Source of the DNA: Chromobotia macracanthus
Taxonomy: Eukaryota > Chordata > Actinopteri > Cypriniformes > Botiidae
DNA: 64,000 bases
Assembly (NCBI GenBank): GCA_036877525.1
Contig: JAZGTH010000015.1
Coordinates: 3,607,001-3,671,000, forward strand
Direction: 5' to 3'
Shown in pieces: positions 1 through 13,191 of the stretch. Position 1 is the stretch's first letter. Each line of letters begins with the position of its first letter. A program made the position numbers and the translations under genes. Below the pieces are notes generated by a model. That model saw nothing but the letters and a program-made list of their open reading frames with translations. It made no database searches and was not told where the DNA came from.

Positions 1-1098
1 CTTTGTTGATTGTTTGATTTCTTTGTGTTAGATAACGGCCCAGCCATTAATGATATAATAAAATGTGACCATATATGGGAGGGAGCTAAGAGCTAAAAGA
101 AGTAACATTGACTTCTGATTGTGAATTTGGTCGTGTCTCAATCTTCTGTAACAGTTACTCCTGTAATTACTATTAGGAGGTGATTCTAATGAAGCGATGT
201 TGTGTTTCACCCCAAATTTTAAAGAGAATATAAGAAATTCTTATTTTCATGTAGTGCACGTGCATTCCAGCATTTTATTACCTTTCTGACCATTAAGCTC
301 ATTTTGCACCAAAATGACAGTATATGACTTTATATACTTTATCAGTCAAATTTTTATTTATTAAACTTGTGCATGTGCATAATAATCAATCAAATAATAA
401 GTAATATTGAAATCAGAGCTCGGTTTGCTGACTGATGTTTGATCAATAGAACTTTAAATGGACAGATTGGATTCTGCCATTGGCCAGAGACCCGAGTTAA
501 TGTGCCGTTGTCACTCTGTTAGTGAATTTTTAAAGAGGATGTGACGCTTTAAGTAGATTAAAGGGGCTGCCGGGATTTATACTGTGAAAACGTCCCCGGG
601 ACACGCATGCAGAACAGCCCAGCGACAGGCAAACTTAACCTACATATCTGCCTCCTGTAGGTCACAGTAATTACACAGCAGCGGCTCACTGCAGTGAAAC
701 GTCTGGTGAAAATAAGCACCGTCTGTGAGCACATCTGATATCTGTGTCATTCCGACTGTGATGGAATCCACATTCTGACGATAACACGACCAATTAGAAG
801 CATCGCTTGGGATATGATCATGGTATTCTGCATTCTAGAGCGCTCAAGCGGAGGCAAATGCAGTTAATGTATCATACACTTTATGCATAATGAATGTGAC
901 CGTGGAACAGTTCGAGCTTTAACCTGTGGGGGATTTGGCTCGCATCCTTTTTATTGGTTTCACGGAAGAGCAATAAATCTGCGGTCTGAGGCTAATATCT
1001 CCTCATGATGGTGATGTTCTGATGACAGTGCCAGACCTGGAATGAAGCAGCGAGATAAAATGAGATAAAACAATAAAATGTCTTACGCAAGCTTTTCG

Positions 1099-1399
1099 TT
1101 AAAGCTGCAATCTGTAACTTTTGCCTCTCTTGCCTCTCTGTTTCAGACATAAAATTGCAGGTTACTTTACGTACTTTGCGTACTTTTCATTACATATGTT
1201 GAAGTCAATTGAAGCCAATCTGACATTTGTCAGGAAATCGGTTCCAACAGCTCCAATTATAAATCATTATTATATACTTACCACTGCAGATTGGGGTAAG
1301 GTCATGAGACCTTGTTTTGAACACTGATCTGTCATGTACTTAATAACATTTTTTTTTGGCTTATTTTTAAACCAAAAAAATAACAGATTGCAGCTTTAA
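1099..1399 (+). mobile_element. MITE family B, complete
   Basis: Terminal inverted repeat TTAAAGCTGCAATCTGTAAC / AACAGATTGCAGCTTTAA with TTAA at both ends, about 300 bp. The interior has ATAAAATTGCAGGTTACTTT and AATCATTATTATATACTTAC, as in the other copies. Confidence 0.87.
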
Positions 1400-1449
1400 G
1401 TGATTCTTAATATTTGCAATTCATATACCTGGAATGGTCATGTACTTTA

Positions 1450-1450
1450 C

Positions 1451-1482
<32 letters not shown>
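1450..1482 (+). repeat. (TCTG)n microsatellite
   Basis: About eight tandem TCTG units. Confidence 0.95.
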
Positions 1483-1483
<1 letters not shown>

Positions 1484-2240
1484 ACATGTTCTTATATTAC
1501 TAATAAGAATTAAATGGCTCTGTGTATATCAGTATTTCCTTTCCTGTTTGCATTTTGAACATTTGATGTTCAAATCTCCCTGGAGATGTTTGAACATCTC
1601 TCTACGCCTCAGTCTCCAATTAGCAGAATACATTGATATACAGAGATGCTCTGTTTGACCCTCCACTGTAGCCGATATCTGCCTGGCATTTCAAAGCAAA
1701 ATAACATTGACTCAGAAAAGATCCTTAATTAATAGCGGTATTTATTGGGCATAATTGACTGCTTAGATTACTGTAACCTTGACTTGTGATCTTGATAAAA
1801 CTGAGAGAATCGTCAGAATAGAAGAAGAGTAATGCTTCATTCAGTTAGTAGAGGAATATATATTGCGATGAAGATATTTGGCACAGGTGGTTACAGTGTT
1901 ATTCTGTTATGGAGAAATCGCATAGTGGAGAATAAAAGTCCAATCTTTCTTTAAATCGGGCATGTTCATTAGCTGGACTAGCTTAAAAAGTACAGTTTCT
2001 TTTGTGTGATTAGCGCTAAAGACATAACATTTGTGAGACCATGGTTGTTCATTTTTATTGCTGATGAATTTTATTAGTATTGAAAACATTGGTTGAAATT
2101 GTGGTTTTCCCACATTTAAGTAGATAAGAGATGTACTTGTATGCTTGTTGTCTAAATAGAAAACAGCTACCCAAGATGGTCAGTGAGTGACCTAACTTTG
2201 GGGGACTTGTGTATCTTTTGTTTCTATTCCATCCTGCCCT

Positions 2241-2242
2241 CA

Positions 2243-2278
<36 letters not shown>
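2241..2278 (+). repeat. (CA)n microsatellite
   Basis: About 17 CA units with one interruption near the start. Confidence 0.95.
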
Positions 2279-2280
<2 letters not shown>

Positions 2281-2330
2281 CTCTCAAATTTTTTATTTAC
2301 TGTCTGTCCAGACAAGCATAATCCATATAT

Positions 2331-2480
2331 TTTATATTTATGCATTTAGTCACTTTTATTCAAAGTGACTTACAGTGCATTCAAGCTATACATTTGATCA
2401 CTATGTGTGTTCCCTGGGAATCAAACCCACAACCTTTTGCGCTGCTAATCCAATGCTTTACCAGTTAAGATACAGGAACA
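2331..2480 (-). mobile_element. tRNA-derived SINE (family S1)
   Basis: Read on the minus strand it begins TGTTCCTGTATCTTAACTGG (a degenerate A box). A B-box-like GGTTGTGGGTTTGATTCCC follows, then the tail motif AGTCACTTTGAATAAAAGTG. This head-plus-tail layout recurs in the window and is common in cyprinid genomes. It is mutated and not a functional tRNA gene. Confidence 0.8.
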
Positions 2481-2920
2481 CTAAGTTAGAAATGCATTAA
2501 TGTAAAGTTTTTAAAAACAAGGTGATTTTTTTTTTGTGGTTTCTTTGTAGTATCGTTGAGGAAAAGCCTGGACCAGCATGGTCCAAAACTCACATTGTCA
2601 AAAATACATTGTGTCTTATTGTACTCATTTCATCACAACCAATAGAAACAGTTAATGCATGCTGAACTCTTCTGTGTGGCCCATGCATCAGCGGGGTTTA
2701 TCCTCTATTAGAGTGGAGATTACCCAGATTACCCAGGATTCCTCTCTTGTCTTCTGATGGCACAATCCCTTGAGGAACAAAGTTGTGGTCAGAGCTCCTC
2801 ACACTTCACACCATGCTCACACAACTGTAATCAGTCTTGTTAAGGAAACAAATTGTGCGGGTTGATTTCTGGAACTCCACCCAACATTGTCACACTGGCT
2901 TATTGTAGATGTGCCAGTTT

Positions 2921-3094
2921 AATTCTGTAATGTTTTTAAAATGTTCCACTAGCAACTTAAGAACAACGTTTCTGATATGATATATGGCTTTAAAAAACAT
3001 TCTACCAATGTACTGCAAAAATGTTTTTGATACCTTTGAGAGAACCTTTAGAGATTGTTAGCCAATATTCTGAAAGTGTTCTCTGTTAGCTGGG
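2921..3094 (+). mobile_element. MITE family A, 3' part
   Basis: Family A is a short inverted-repeat element whose consensus starts CCCAGCTAACAATTTTAGG and ends GAACGTTCCCTGTTAGCTGGG. Its interior is rich in AACGTT/AACATT. This copy keeps only the right half, ending TTCTCTGTTAGCTGGG. Confidence 0.75.
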
Positions 3095-5430
3095 TGTAGC
3101 CCAAATAATTGCTGTTTTCGAAGGTCTTATAGAGTCTGGGAGTCTGTCTGAAGACTCCGCTTCTCACAATAAGAGAAAGTGGAAGCCTTTATTGGAAGTG
3201 GAGTGTGAGTATAAGCTTTGTGTGTTGAAATGTCAGCTGATGTTATTTCAAGAAAATTGAAAGGAAGGAAAACTAGGTGACATAATTGTCACCTTCATTC
3301 CGAGAGCCAGATACAGAAATGTGCCATATCATTCAGAAGAAAATTCCAAACTCATTTCAGAGATTGAGTTTTAATGTCACCTGGCTTGACCCTGATTTTC
3401 ATACGGACCTACAGGCGAACGAACCCTCTGATTATAATTGGTTGAAAACGACTCCAGATTCCTGGTGACGGGCTGGAGGTTTAGGACCCGCATACAAACG
3501 AGGCAGAATTATTCTCTCTAATGGTTTAACAGCATTTTAGCTGTTTAGAAAATGTGTTTTCTCTTGTGTGATTGATTTTTATTTGTTCTTTGTTTGAAAC
3601 ATTTGTCCCTGATTTAAGATAGCTGCACCTGTAATTGCTCTGCACATCGCGAGTGTGATTTATTGCGTTTTAAAAAAGACTTCCCGGAAGCAGTCTGATC
3701 TGAAGCAGAGCGCGTATTCACTGCATGAAGCGTATCTGCATGCTGGCACATATTCCTTTGGGATAAAATATGAGATGTGTGTTTCTAAGTGTGACAGATG
3801 TAAATCGAAGAAGCATTTTCATTATGTTTATCACGCCATTTTCAATAGTTTATTTTCTTCACCCATTATTCATCATCTTCCACAGGGAATAATGATTAAG
3901 ACTCTTATTCACTGACCCCGTGTTCCTGTGTTCCTCATAAACTGAAAGGAGTAAAAACATACTAAATAGTGATTTTTTTTTTTTATACTAAATGGCCAAA
4001 CGCTTGAGGGTTAGGTTTACAAGTACGGTTAGGGGACAGAATATACAGTTTGTACAGCACAAAAACTATTATGTCTAAGGAGTCTTATGCCAACATGTGT
4101 GTGTGGGTGTGTGTTTGTGTGTGTTACAGAGTTCAGCTTCTACAGGTGAGGTGTGAATCCAAATAACTAATTGCAATAACAAACTCCGTTAACATAATCT
4201 GATTCATCATCGTTATTATAACGGTAAGAACAAATATTTGTGCTTTTATGTGAGAATCTTTCTTATACATATAAGTGCACACAACCTATGCACAATTATT
4301 AGGAAATGAGGCCTCTTGTGTCCTTGTGAAAATACAGTATGTACATTCAGAGCTGCAGTGGACCATTATTACTGGACACTGTCTAAATAGGGATATCAGC
4401 ACTGTGGAGCAGAGGCTAAGTTTAGGTTATCATCTGGAGATAGTTGCCTTTCCATATATTGTTTTAGCTTGGGCTGGGAGCTGTAGCAAAAATAAATACA
4501 TCTCAGTATTTTTCCTGCCTTAATATGTTTCTAAGCAATTATGTATTATGCAGATAGGTAGCTATTTGACTAAAATTAGCCAATTAACATAATAAAAAAG
4601 GACGAGATCAGTAATATGTCCCACCTTTTCCTGTTTCAACAGGAAATGCATATTCAGGAAGGAAAACATGCTGTATGATCTTCATAATATAGCTTGTTAA
4701 AAACCATCAGGTTATATTCTATAACCTCAGCCAAGCACAGAATTTACATTGTATAGAGTAAGTAGGCAATTATCAGAGCTGGTTTTTCAAGAAATAATGT
4801 TTGTCATTTCTGTAATCCCTCTATTATAGCAAAGAAAGCACAAAACCATGTCGCTATTGAGTTTAACTGTAGGATAATGTTACATAATTCAGTTCTTTTC
4901 ACTGCAGATGTATTACAAGGTAATAGTTTCTTTCAGGAAAATCTGCCTTTTATAAATAAAAATCTGTCCTTTATGGACCTGTATGCCCTCCGGACGAGTG
5001 TGATCTAAGTACTTGCTGGGATAATAGTGTTTGTTTAATCTAAATGGCAGGGCTTACACTAAGACCAAGGCGTGTCTAATATGGTTGTGATGTGTGGATT
5101 AAAGATTATTCTAGATCCATAAAGTTTATTTAGTGTGGCGTAAGAGGATTGGTTCTTTACACCATGTTCCACAATATTCAAGTAAGAGACAAGGATATTA
5201 CACGAAAAATAAAACACAAAAACCATGTATATGTGTCTTCACGACCAGATGATTCAGTAAGAATTCACAGAGAATAATGAAACAGAGGTGTAACTCTCTG
5301 GGGGTTGATGTCTGTGACTGTTCTGTATCTAGATAAGGTGAAGTTACTTCCAATTTAGATTGTTCCAAATTACTATATAGAGGTTTCATTTTAGTAATCA
5401 TGCTAATTTTGAAGGCAGCTCCCCATGTAC

Positions 5431-5692
5431 ACTCTTAAAGGTGCTTTATGATGTCATAGGAAAACCATTTATGCCTGTATGGTTCCATGAAGAACCTTTT
5501 CTGTTTTTGTATTGAAAAAGGTTCTATAGGACTATTAAAAGGTTCTAAGGACCATAAAATAGATAATGGTTAATAAATAATAATAAAAGTAATAAATGGT
5601 TCTTTTCATCACGTGTGATTAAATGGTTCTTTGGGGAATCAAACATGATTCTTCTATGCCATTACTGTAAAGAACCTTTGAAGAACCTTTCT
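5431..5692 (+). mobile_element. inverted-repeat element family E (AAGAACCTTT type)
   Basis: Multiple GGTTCTTT / AAAGAACCTT motifs in both orientations, starting ACTCTTAAAGGTGCTTTATG and ending AAGAACCTTTGAAGAACC. This kind of element is frequent in teleosts. Confidence 0.7.
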
Positions 5693-6474
5693 CTGTAGTA
5701 GCAGAATGTAGGCAGTAGACAGCAAGGCAGCTCAGTAGGTTTCAGAACACAGCCTAAGTTTACATACATATCGAGTGTACTGTAAATGTATTAAATGGCT
5801 GATCAGAATGATCTAATCTTCTCAAGTATCTGCTCAGCAGGACGAAGGAACTTAATAGTCTGACAATGGCTGCTGTGAGAGGTCAGATAACTGTGGATGC
5901 AGGGAGGTCAGGAGAAACCTCTGCGCTGGCTTTCAGAACATCCTCTTTCATCTCTTCCAGGAATCAGTGCAGAATCAGTGCATTGCTTTACAGTGGGTGG
6001 AATAAATGAAATCCATTTCTGAGAGCAGTGACATTTAGTTCCTGTGGGTACTATAGCAAAGAATGGAAAGCTTTGAATATCTCTGTGATTGAGTTCTTCT
6101 GGTGTTAATCAGCTCTGAAGGACAGAAGTAGTACAGAGTTTTAATTATAGTTCAGATCTGTGACGTGTTGTATCATGCTTGACTCTACCATGACTCTACC
6201 ATGCTTGTGTGAGGGCTACATGGGAAATTTGTTTTTTTTTTTGCAGTTTAAACACTAGAGACTGGTGTGATTGTCACTGTTGGTAATGTGATGACTGAAA
6301 TCTTGTGTTCAGATGGCTTCAGTAAACAGGCTTAGCAGAACAAGGTTTCAGGAGTCCTGCACCTGAATGTGTCATGTCTGCTTGTTTCTTACTCCAGTTG
6401 ATCGTGTTTGAAGCAGAGGCGGGGTGGTCGAACCCTTTCCCACAGATCTCTACTTTACCTTTCTGAGCTTACCA

Positions 6475-6534
6475 ATCCATCCATCCATCCATCCATCCAT
6501 CCACCCACCAGTCTGTCTGTCCATCTGTCTGTCT
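6475..6534 (+). repeat. (ATCC)n then (GTCT)n microsatellite
   Basis: About seven ATCC units followed by CACCCACCA and imperfect GTCT units. Confidence 0.9.
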
Positions 6535-7660
6535 GCCCATTAGGAACATTTTATAGTCCTACATAAGTTTTCTCCTTGTTAGCTTTGAAGTTCTCAGTTA
6601 TGTATCATTTAAGTATCAAAGAGCTGTGAAATGGAGATAACATAGCTAAAAATCATTTGGTCTGTGACTTTATATTGCTGCCTGTCAGAATTATTTCAGG
6701 CTTAAGAGTTTGTTGGGATCTTTTGATTACTGAGGTCTGTTTCTCAGGAGGCAAAAGTCTGTTATTTGTAGTATTTCTAAAAGTAAGTAAGTCTATTCTT
6801 TGTTGCCAATTTAACCCTTGTGCTTTCTAGAGATCTCAATTATTCATTCTTGTGGGTTTTCTTTCCTGACAAGTATTGTATATGAAACGTTGAAATTTTA
6901 CAATCTGCTATTCCCCCATCTCTCTCTCTCTTTTTCTCTGATGTGGGTGTTGTTTATTGTGCCAGTTCTTGCTGTGGCAGCGCCTCCACATTTACACTCT
7001 GCTGTTGACGCCTTCACATCTTATAAAGACAGAAGCTTCATTTCTGTCTCACCTCTCATTATAGTTCACTGCCTCATAATGTTATTTCTAATATACTTAC
7101 TTTCATTTTTCTAATTACTCTGCTTCATTACTTCATACCTGCCTCCCTGCATCAGAAAGCTTTGCTTAAAATATAACAGCGCCAGGAGAACATGATGAAT
7201 TTGTGCTGGGTAACTGCTAATATTGTTTGCAGTGGGTTATGGATTATATGTGGGTGGGTGTCTGTTTTATATTTTACACCCGTGTAGAAAAAGTCAGCCA
7301 TAAATGAAAGTTCTGCCATTATTCACACATCCCAGTGTTCATTGTATGCTGTTTTTTCAGGTAAAGCCATCCACCATTCAGAACTGAAGCTAAATCAAAT
7401 GTACGCAGCACAAGAACCTCTTTCTTTGAAAATCAATATCTTGATTTTTTCATCAGGAATTGATTTGACTGTGAAAGTGGTTGTTTGGTCGACTGAGATT
7501 GAGCCAGACCTGAAACACCCAATGAGTGAAATATAGCTTCAGAAATATATCAGCAGAAAAAGGATGTTGCTTTAGCGTTATTACAAATCATATGCAATGA
7601 GACTAGAAATATGTTTTACGAAGGTAAATCAGGTATGATGTGATTTTGATGTAGACCTTC

Positions 7661-7983
7661 CTCAGCTAACAATTTTTGGATCCAAGAATGTTTCCCTAAC
7701 GCCTCCATAAAGTAATAAAAATGTTATTTTGAAAGTTCTAGTAATGTTCAAAATGTCTGTTTTTTTAGACCTATTAACATTATTGCTTGGTTATAAGAAC
7801 GTTATTCTTTAATACTGTGATGTTTTTTAACATTATGCTAAATACTTAATAATGTTTCTAATAAATATGATATATAATGTTAAAACAAGTTATACTAATG
7901 TTACTGCAAGAATGTTTTTAATGACCTTGAGAAAAGTTTGAGAACGTTAGCCAGCGTTCTGAAAACATTCCCTGTTAGCTGGG
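7661..7983 (+). mobile_element. MITE family A, near complete
   Basis: Runs from CTCAGCTAACAATTTTTGG to CATTCCCTGTTAGCTGGG, about 320 bp. The interior contains GAAAGTTCTAGTAATGTTC and TGATATATAATGTTAAAAC as in the other copies. Confidence 0.85.
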
Positions 7984-8803
7984 TAAGCCCTTGACTAAAT
8001 TTCCTAATTGTAGCATTTGCATCATTAGCATCACAGGATTTCAGAACTCTCCTCCATCTTCCATTGGTCAAACAGATAGCCCCGGCCCTTTTGCTTTGCT
8101 AGCCCCACAGTATTTAGAATAGTCGAGCCTACAAATGCAAACTTTATCTTTAAACTTTAACTTTATCTCTGCATACTGATCTGGTATAAGAGAAAGTATT
8201 CCTTTACTAATGCAATAATCTCACTAGTCTGCATGAGTGTGCCATCCATCTTTGCCATTTTCTGACTGGTGAGCTGGACACTGTGCACTCATACCGGCTT
8301 GCCTCCAGATTATTTTTCCATGTAAAATTGCCTTGAAGCTTCTACAGGTCCTGAATGTGAATGTCTCTTCTGTCAGAATGTTGTTCATGCAACGGGCGAC
8401 ATTGTGTGTTGCCTACACGCTCTCCCCATGCAGTTCATGTCGAGATCTCTGCATGCGACTGCGGCCGGGCTCCAGGAGTGTTTTTGCAGTGAGGGGATTG
8501 GATAACATTGTTGTCACAGCTGTCAGTCATGGCACAAGCCCTGTGCCATGCTGACAACCGCAACCATGGCAACCGTAGCGTGACGACAGAGTTATATTAA
8601 GCATAGCATCGTTTTGAGCTTTCTAGCATCTTTATTCTCCTGCGTGATGTGCCTTCGAGTGCTTCACTCCACTGTGTCTTGACATGAAGAGTGTTTTACT
8701 GAGTTTCCTTAGGAAAAAGAAATTATTAATGGGGTGGGTGGCATGACCAAATGTTACACCACTAAGTGAGTCATTTAAATTTATTAAAAGGGTATATATT
8801 ATT

Positions 8804-8824
8804 ATAATATATATATATATATAT
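8804..8824 (+). repeat. (TA)n microsatellite
   Basis: About ten AT units. Confidence 0.85.
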
Positions 8825-9292
8825 TTATCAAAGCAGGTTTGTATTCAGTTTGGTACAGTACAAACTAATATTATTAAACAGATGGTTCAGATTCAGAGAT
8901 CTGATTCTGATTGAATTCTGAATTCTATATTAATGTGGCAGGTTTTAACGTTGCCCAGCAACTATAAAGATCTACTGTCAATTCTGCACAATTTTGCAAT
9001 ATGCCTATCAAGATCCTTTAAAAACAGGTTCTTCCTCGTCTACACTAGTCTGAGACCATGTTTTTGCATTACTCAGTGTTTCTGCTCGTACACGTAACGC
9101 AGTTCTGTTTCACAGACGCCTGACTAATCCCTAACGTTCAGATGTTTAACCTTGTTTAATGCTGTTTAAAAAAACAAACCTGTCTTCTATTGTTCATCAT
9201 GTCTCCAGCTACAGAACTTTCCTACTTGTAAATGTAGCTTTGCAGACTAGGTTTGTTGGTTCTTATGGCAAAATGTTAAATGCTTTCTCTTT

Positions 9293-9345
9293 TTCTTTGT
9301 AAGTCACTTTGGATAAAAGTGTCGGCTAAATAAATGTAAATGTAA
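9293..9345 (+). mobile_element. SINE tail fragment
   Basis: Contains AAGTCACTTTGGATAAAAGT then GTCGGCTAAATAAATG, the 3' tail shared by many teleost SINEs. It is followed by a short TGAT repeat (about 9347-9362). No tRNA-like head was seen upstream. Confidence 0.6.
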
Positions 9346-9617
9346 TTGATTGATTGATTGATGTATATCAGGCACAATCAAACTTGATTTATCATGGTAT
9401 AAATAATATATAGCTACAATCTACCCATAGATATATTTTGACCACCACGTGGTTTATACCGCTCATCTTGAATTATCCCCAGTCCACCTCCTGTCACAGA
9501 GAAAGAACAGAGTCAGACTGAAGACTGTGTGTGGGGTTTCTGTTAGCTGCAGGACTCTCTGTTTCTCCCTGACAAAAGCCAACACGCCACAGCTCGTACA
9601 TGGAGCTTCATCACGCT

Positions 9618-9634
9618 AGTGTGTGTGTGTGTGT
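9618..9634 (+). repeat. (GT)n microsatellite
   Basis: Eight GT units. Confidence 0.85.
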
Positions 9635-9954
9635 TTTTACTTTTATGTGTGAAGTATTTGCAGTAGGGCAGCCATGTGCTTGCAAGTGTGTGTGTGCGTA
9701 TGCTTGTATGTAGGTCAGTTGGATCTTTTGCTATCCTGCTGGTAAATCAAGCAGTCTTGTACTCTCCTCTCATCTCTGGTATCCTGTATAATTTGTGAAA
9801 AAGGGCATATAAACAAATCTAGCTTTGGATAGCGACAGTTTTTGAAGGATTAATATCATTAAAGCATTGCATTTTCTGTTATGCTTTTTGCCATGTGTGT
9901 GACTGCTTGTGTTTGGGGATATGTATGTTTGGGGATATGTTTGGTTGTTTGTGT

Positions 9955-10090
9955 GCGCACAGGTGTTTGTGTGTGTGTGCGCACAGGTGTTTGTGTGTGT
10001 GTGTGTGCGCACAGGTGTTTGTGTGTGTGTGTGCGCACAGGTGTTTGTGTGTGTGTGCGCACAGGTGTTTGTGTGTGTGTGTGCACAGGT
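9955..10090 (+). repeat. GT-rich minisatellite, 24-28 bp unit
   Basis: The unit GCGCACAGGTGTTTGTGTGT starts at about 9955, 9979, 10007, 10033 and 10057, with a degenerate GTGCACAGG at 10082. Alternating purine-pyrimidine composition throughout. Long open frames on both strands here are caused by the repeat. Confidence 0.9.
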
Positions 10091-10664
10091 GTGTGTGGTG
10101 GATGTGTTAGTATGCGAGTGTGGTTATGGGTGTATGAGTTATGTGAGTGTGGTTATGTGTGTGTGTGAGTTGTGTGTGTATTGGCTAACTAGCCATGGCA
10201 ATCAGCTACATATACAGGATCTAAGCAGCTGCTATTTACATGAACACAGATTGGTGAGGAGATTCCATGTGGAGGGTGGATATGAGATTGATTTTCTCAA
10301 TTTCTTCATTCAGCTCGCTGTCAGATAAATGGATCACAGTGCAGAAAAGTTTCTCTGCGCTGTTTGATGTCATAGGGTAATAGTTTACTAGATGAAGGTT
10401 CCTGCTGACATGTAAAAGAGTCGGGAGTATGAGGTAGATTGAGGGTTGTTTATACTCTGATGATTGTAAATATGAAAGAGTTGAGTGTGTTATTCTTGCT
10501 GATTGGTCAATACAGTAACATCCACTGTGTATAACGCTGCACAGCACCCAGAGAGAACAACTATTAACATTTGTTTGGATGTAAGGGATTGTATCTGTTA
10601 GTGGAAGGATGATCCGTTATGAATTGCCTTAAGTTTTATAAGAATTAGTGTTCACTTTGTGTTC

Positions 10665-11010
10665 TTAAAGGTACGGTAGGCAATTTAAGAAAGGCTGGCA
10701 ATAACAAGCCTCCGAACCAGATCCTGCCCTCCCTTCAACGTGCTCTCAAAAACCACGCCTCCTTCAACACATGTATGCATACAGGGAAGTAGGACACCCT
10801 ATTGGATGAACATGTTATGGTCCTGCGCCTTCCCCAGAAGATATATATTGTTAGCAAATTATATACGTTTATTATAAGTAAATTTAGGTATATAAGTATA
10901 ATAAGTATATAAGTATTATAAGTAAATGTAGACCCTTTGGTGATGCTATCAGAATGTGAAGAGACTTTCAACCAGCATAACATGGATCACATTGTCTACC
11001 CCACCTTTAA
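10665..11010 (-). mobile_element. MITE family C, complete
   Basis: Terminal inverted repeat TTAAAGGTACGGTAGGCAAT / TGTCTACCCCACCTTTAA, bounded by TTAA. It contains the reverse complement of the GTTGGAGGAGG segment and of the TTATGCTGGTTGAAAGTCTC segment. Confidence 0.82.
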
Positions 11011-11655
11011 ATGGCAAAAACCATGGTATTGTTTGTCTGAGATTTGTCTGTGTATGCATCCTCTGTTGTTTTTGCTTTCTGGTACTAATGCATCACTGAA
11101 TATCTCAGAGCAGGAGAATAAACAGCGTTAGCTCCATAATTCTCACAATTCCTCCCAATTCTGCTCTGTCTTGGGGGGCCGCCAGTGTGTGATCTTTGGA
11201 GCGGAGGCGTCTGTCAAGTTCTTTTGATGCGCTTCCTGCTGGGGTGGTCTTTGAACACAGCTCTCTTGATACCAGTCCGCTGACCCAACAGCACGGAGGC
11301 CAGTATCCGCCAGTCTGTCTTGCTTTAGAGATAAATTCCACAAACTGTGTCTAAGCAATTCCATTGATACCCAGATAAGCTCTGTCTCCTGCTCTAGATA
11401 AACTGTACTGACCATCAATGATATTTCAAAGCCTTCTGAACGATCAGCACAATTATGATTAGAAGGTGGGAATCAGCAAGGATGCTATGATCTTATATAT
11501 TAAATCAATATCTGAGTCACTGTATGATAAAACTGTGATTCTTCCTGTTTAAGTATAATTGACAGTTTGGTCGATTATGTATCTGAAATAGAGATTAAAG
11601 ATCACTTATTGTTTTTCACATTTCTATTGAGTTGCTCTTTCAATGCTCACAAGAC

Positions 11656-11911
11656 TTAAAGCAATAGTTCACCAAAATATGATCAACCGTTTCACTTCAT
11701 AAGACCTCGTTCTATTGTCAGAAGCTACCAGGAATTAATTTTGTTGCCTGTATCTGCTTTTTTGAGTCTTAAAGATGTGGAACCCAAGGACAATAGTTTC
11801 ATCTAAAAATCTTTACTGTTCTACTGAAGAAAAAATGTCACACACTTTGGATGGCCTGAGGATGAGTAAATTAACAGTAAATTTTCATTTTAGGCTGAAC
11901 TGTCCCATTAA
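11656..11911 (+). mobile_element. MITE family D
   Basis: A common teleost element with ends AAAGGGATAGTTCACCC and GGGTGAACTATCCCTTTAA. This copy runs from TTAAAGCAATAGTTCACC to GGCTGAACTGTCCCATTAA and includes GCCTGAGGATGAGTAAATTA. Confidence 0.8.
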
Positions 11912-12529
11912 TGGAGATCTGTATCGACTGTGACTGTATCGACACAGATGAGATGCTTGTTTTGTAGAGTTATACCTGAATTGTGCAAGATACACGCAAA
12001 TATGAGTGTGAAGTCTTTGGGAACAATAACAGAGTGGAAGACATTGATCTGTATTGATATGAAATTGTTATATTGTGTCAGAGGACACAGTACCACTTAG
12101 TGGTATAACCCTTTAGCCGACTCAGAATACCCTGCATTTCTGATTAGAACAATAATCCCAAGAGGATGGATTCAGCAAATGCTTATTTAACCATGACGTT
12201 ATGTGATTAAATGGGAAAAATGTTGGAAAAGTCGAGATGTTTGGAGGTGTGTTGGAAAAGAGAGTCGTGTGTTGGTGTGTTTGCTGAGATAAGTCCATGT
12301 TTCACTGTTCCTGTGCTTTATTGATCGTTCTGTCCTCTTTTTGCAGTCACTTGCTGTGTTGGGTCAGATTACCTGGTTTGATCAGGGATGGCTGCTGGCA
12401 TTCCGGCCCAGAATTTTAATTGTCTGATGAAGAGATTTTATTCAGAACTTACTGAAGCGCAAGTCATTCATTTTGTTATATCAAACTTGTAAAAAACTAA
12501 AATGAAGCAGAAAGACTGAGCTCACCCAT

Positions 12530-12530
12530 G

Positions 12531-12567
<37 letters not shown>
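12530..12567 (+). repeat. (AT)n microsatellite
   Basis: About 17 AT units with one break near the start. Confidence 0.9.
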
Positions 12568-12569
<2 letters not shown>

Positions 12570-12927
12570 CAAATAAAATAATACTTTTATAAAACTGTAT
12601 ATAGAGATGCTTAGTTCATTCTTGTATATCTTGCGCCTTTGTCTTTCTCTCATATTTTTAAAGTTTTATTATTTTCAAAGTTTGTGATGTGATTTATCTC
12701 TGAGCTGGTTGTTTTGGTACATGGCTTAAAACTTTTTATTGAGGGTTATTGTTTTGAAATCCCTATAGAGAAATGAGTGAAATAAACAGGTGTGTGTGTA
12801 TCTTTAGTATTTTTCTTGTCAGCATATTCTTTTCTGCTTATTTAGAGTCAAAAATACTTCAACATACATTGATTCCATAAGAAAACAAACTGACCCATGT
12901 GCTCTTTGTGATCGTGACCCATGTGCT

Positions 12928-12949
12928 TCTCTCTCTCTCTCTCTCTCTT
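12928..12949 (+). repeat. (TC)n microsatellite
   Basis: About ten TC units. Confidence 0.9.
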
Positions 12950-13191
12950 TTTACACTGCATAAATTTGGCTCAGGGAGTCAGTCGGAGGGCAGAGAAATA
13001 CAGAAGTGTGATCATTCGCCTTGCTCTCTTGCTAATAAGAACTGACAGGCTTCATCGTACCCGCCTGCAGAGATTACAGAGCAGTGGTCATGTCATCTCT
13101 GTGGAGGGCCGCATGCTATACTCTGGGCTCAGGTCTCTCTGAAATGGGATGGATGTTTGAGGATTTGTATCTTCTGAAGACACAGTGTTGT

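Noticed and set aside
9881..10328. Overlapping open frames of 70-139 residues on both strands
   Set aside because: They lie over the GT minisatellite; open frames in several registers with low-complexity Val/Cys or Thr/His translations are repeat artefacts.
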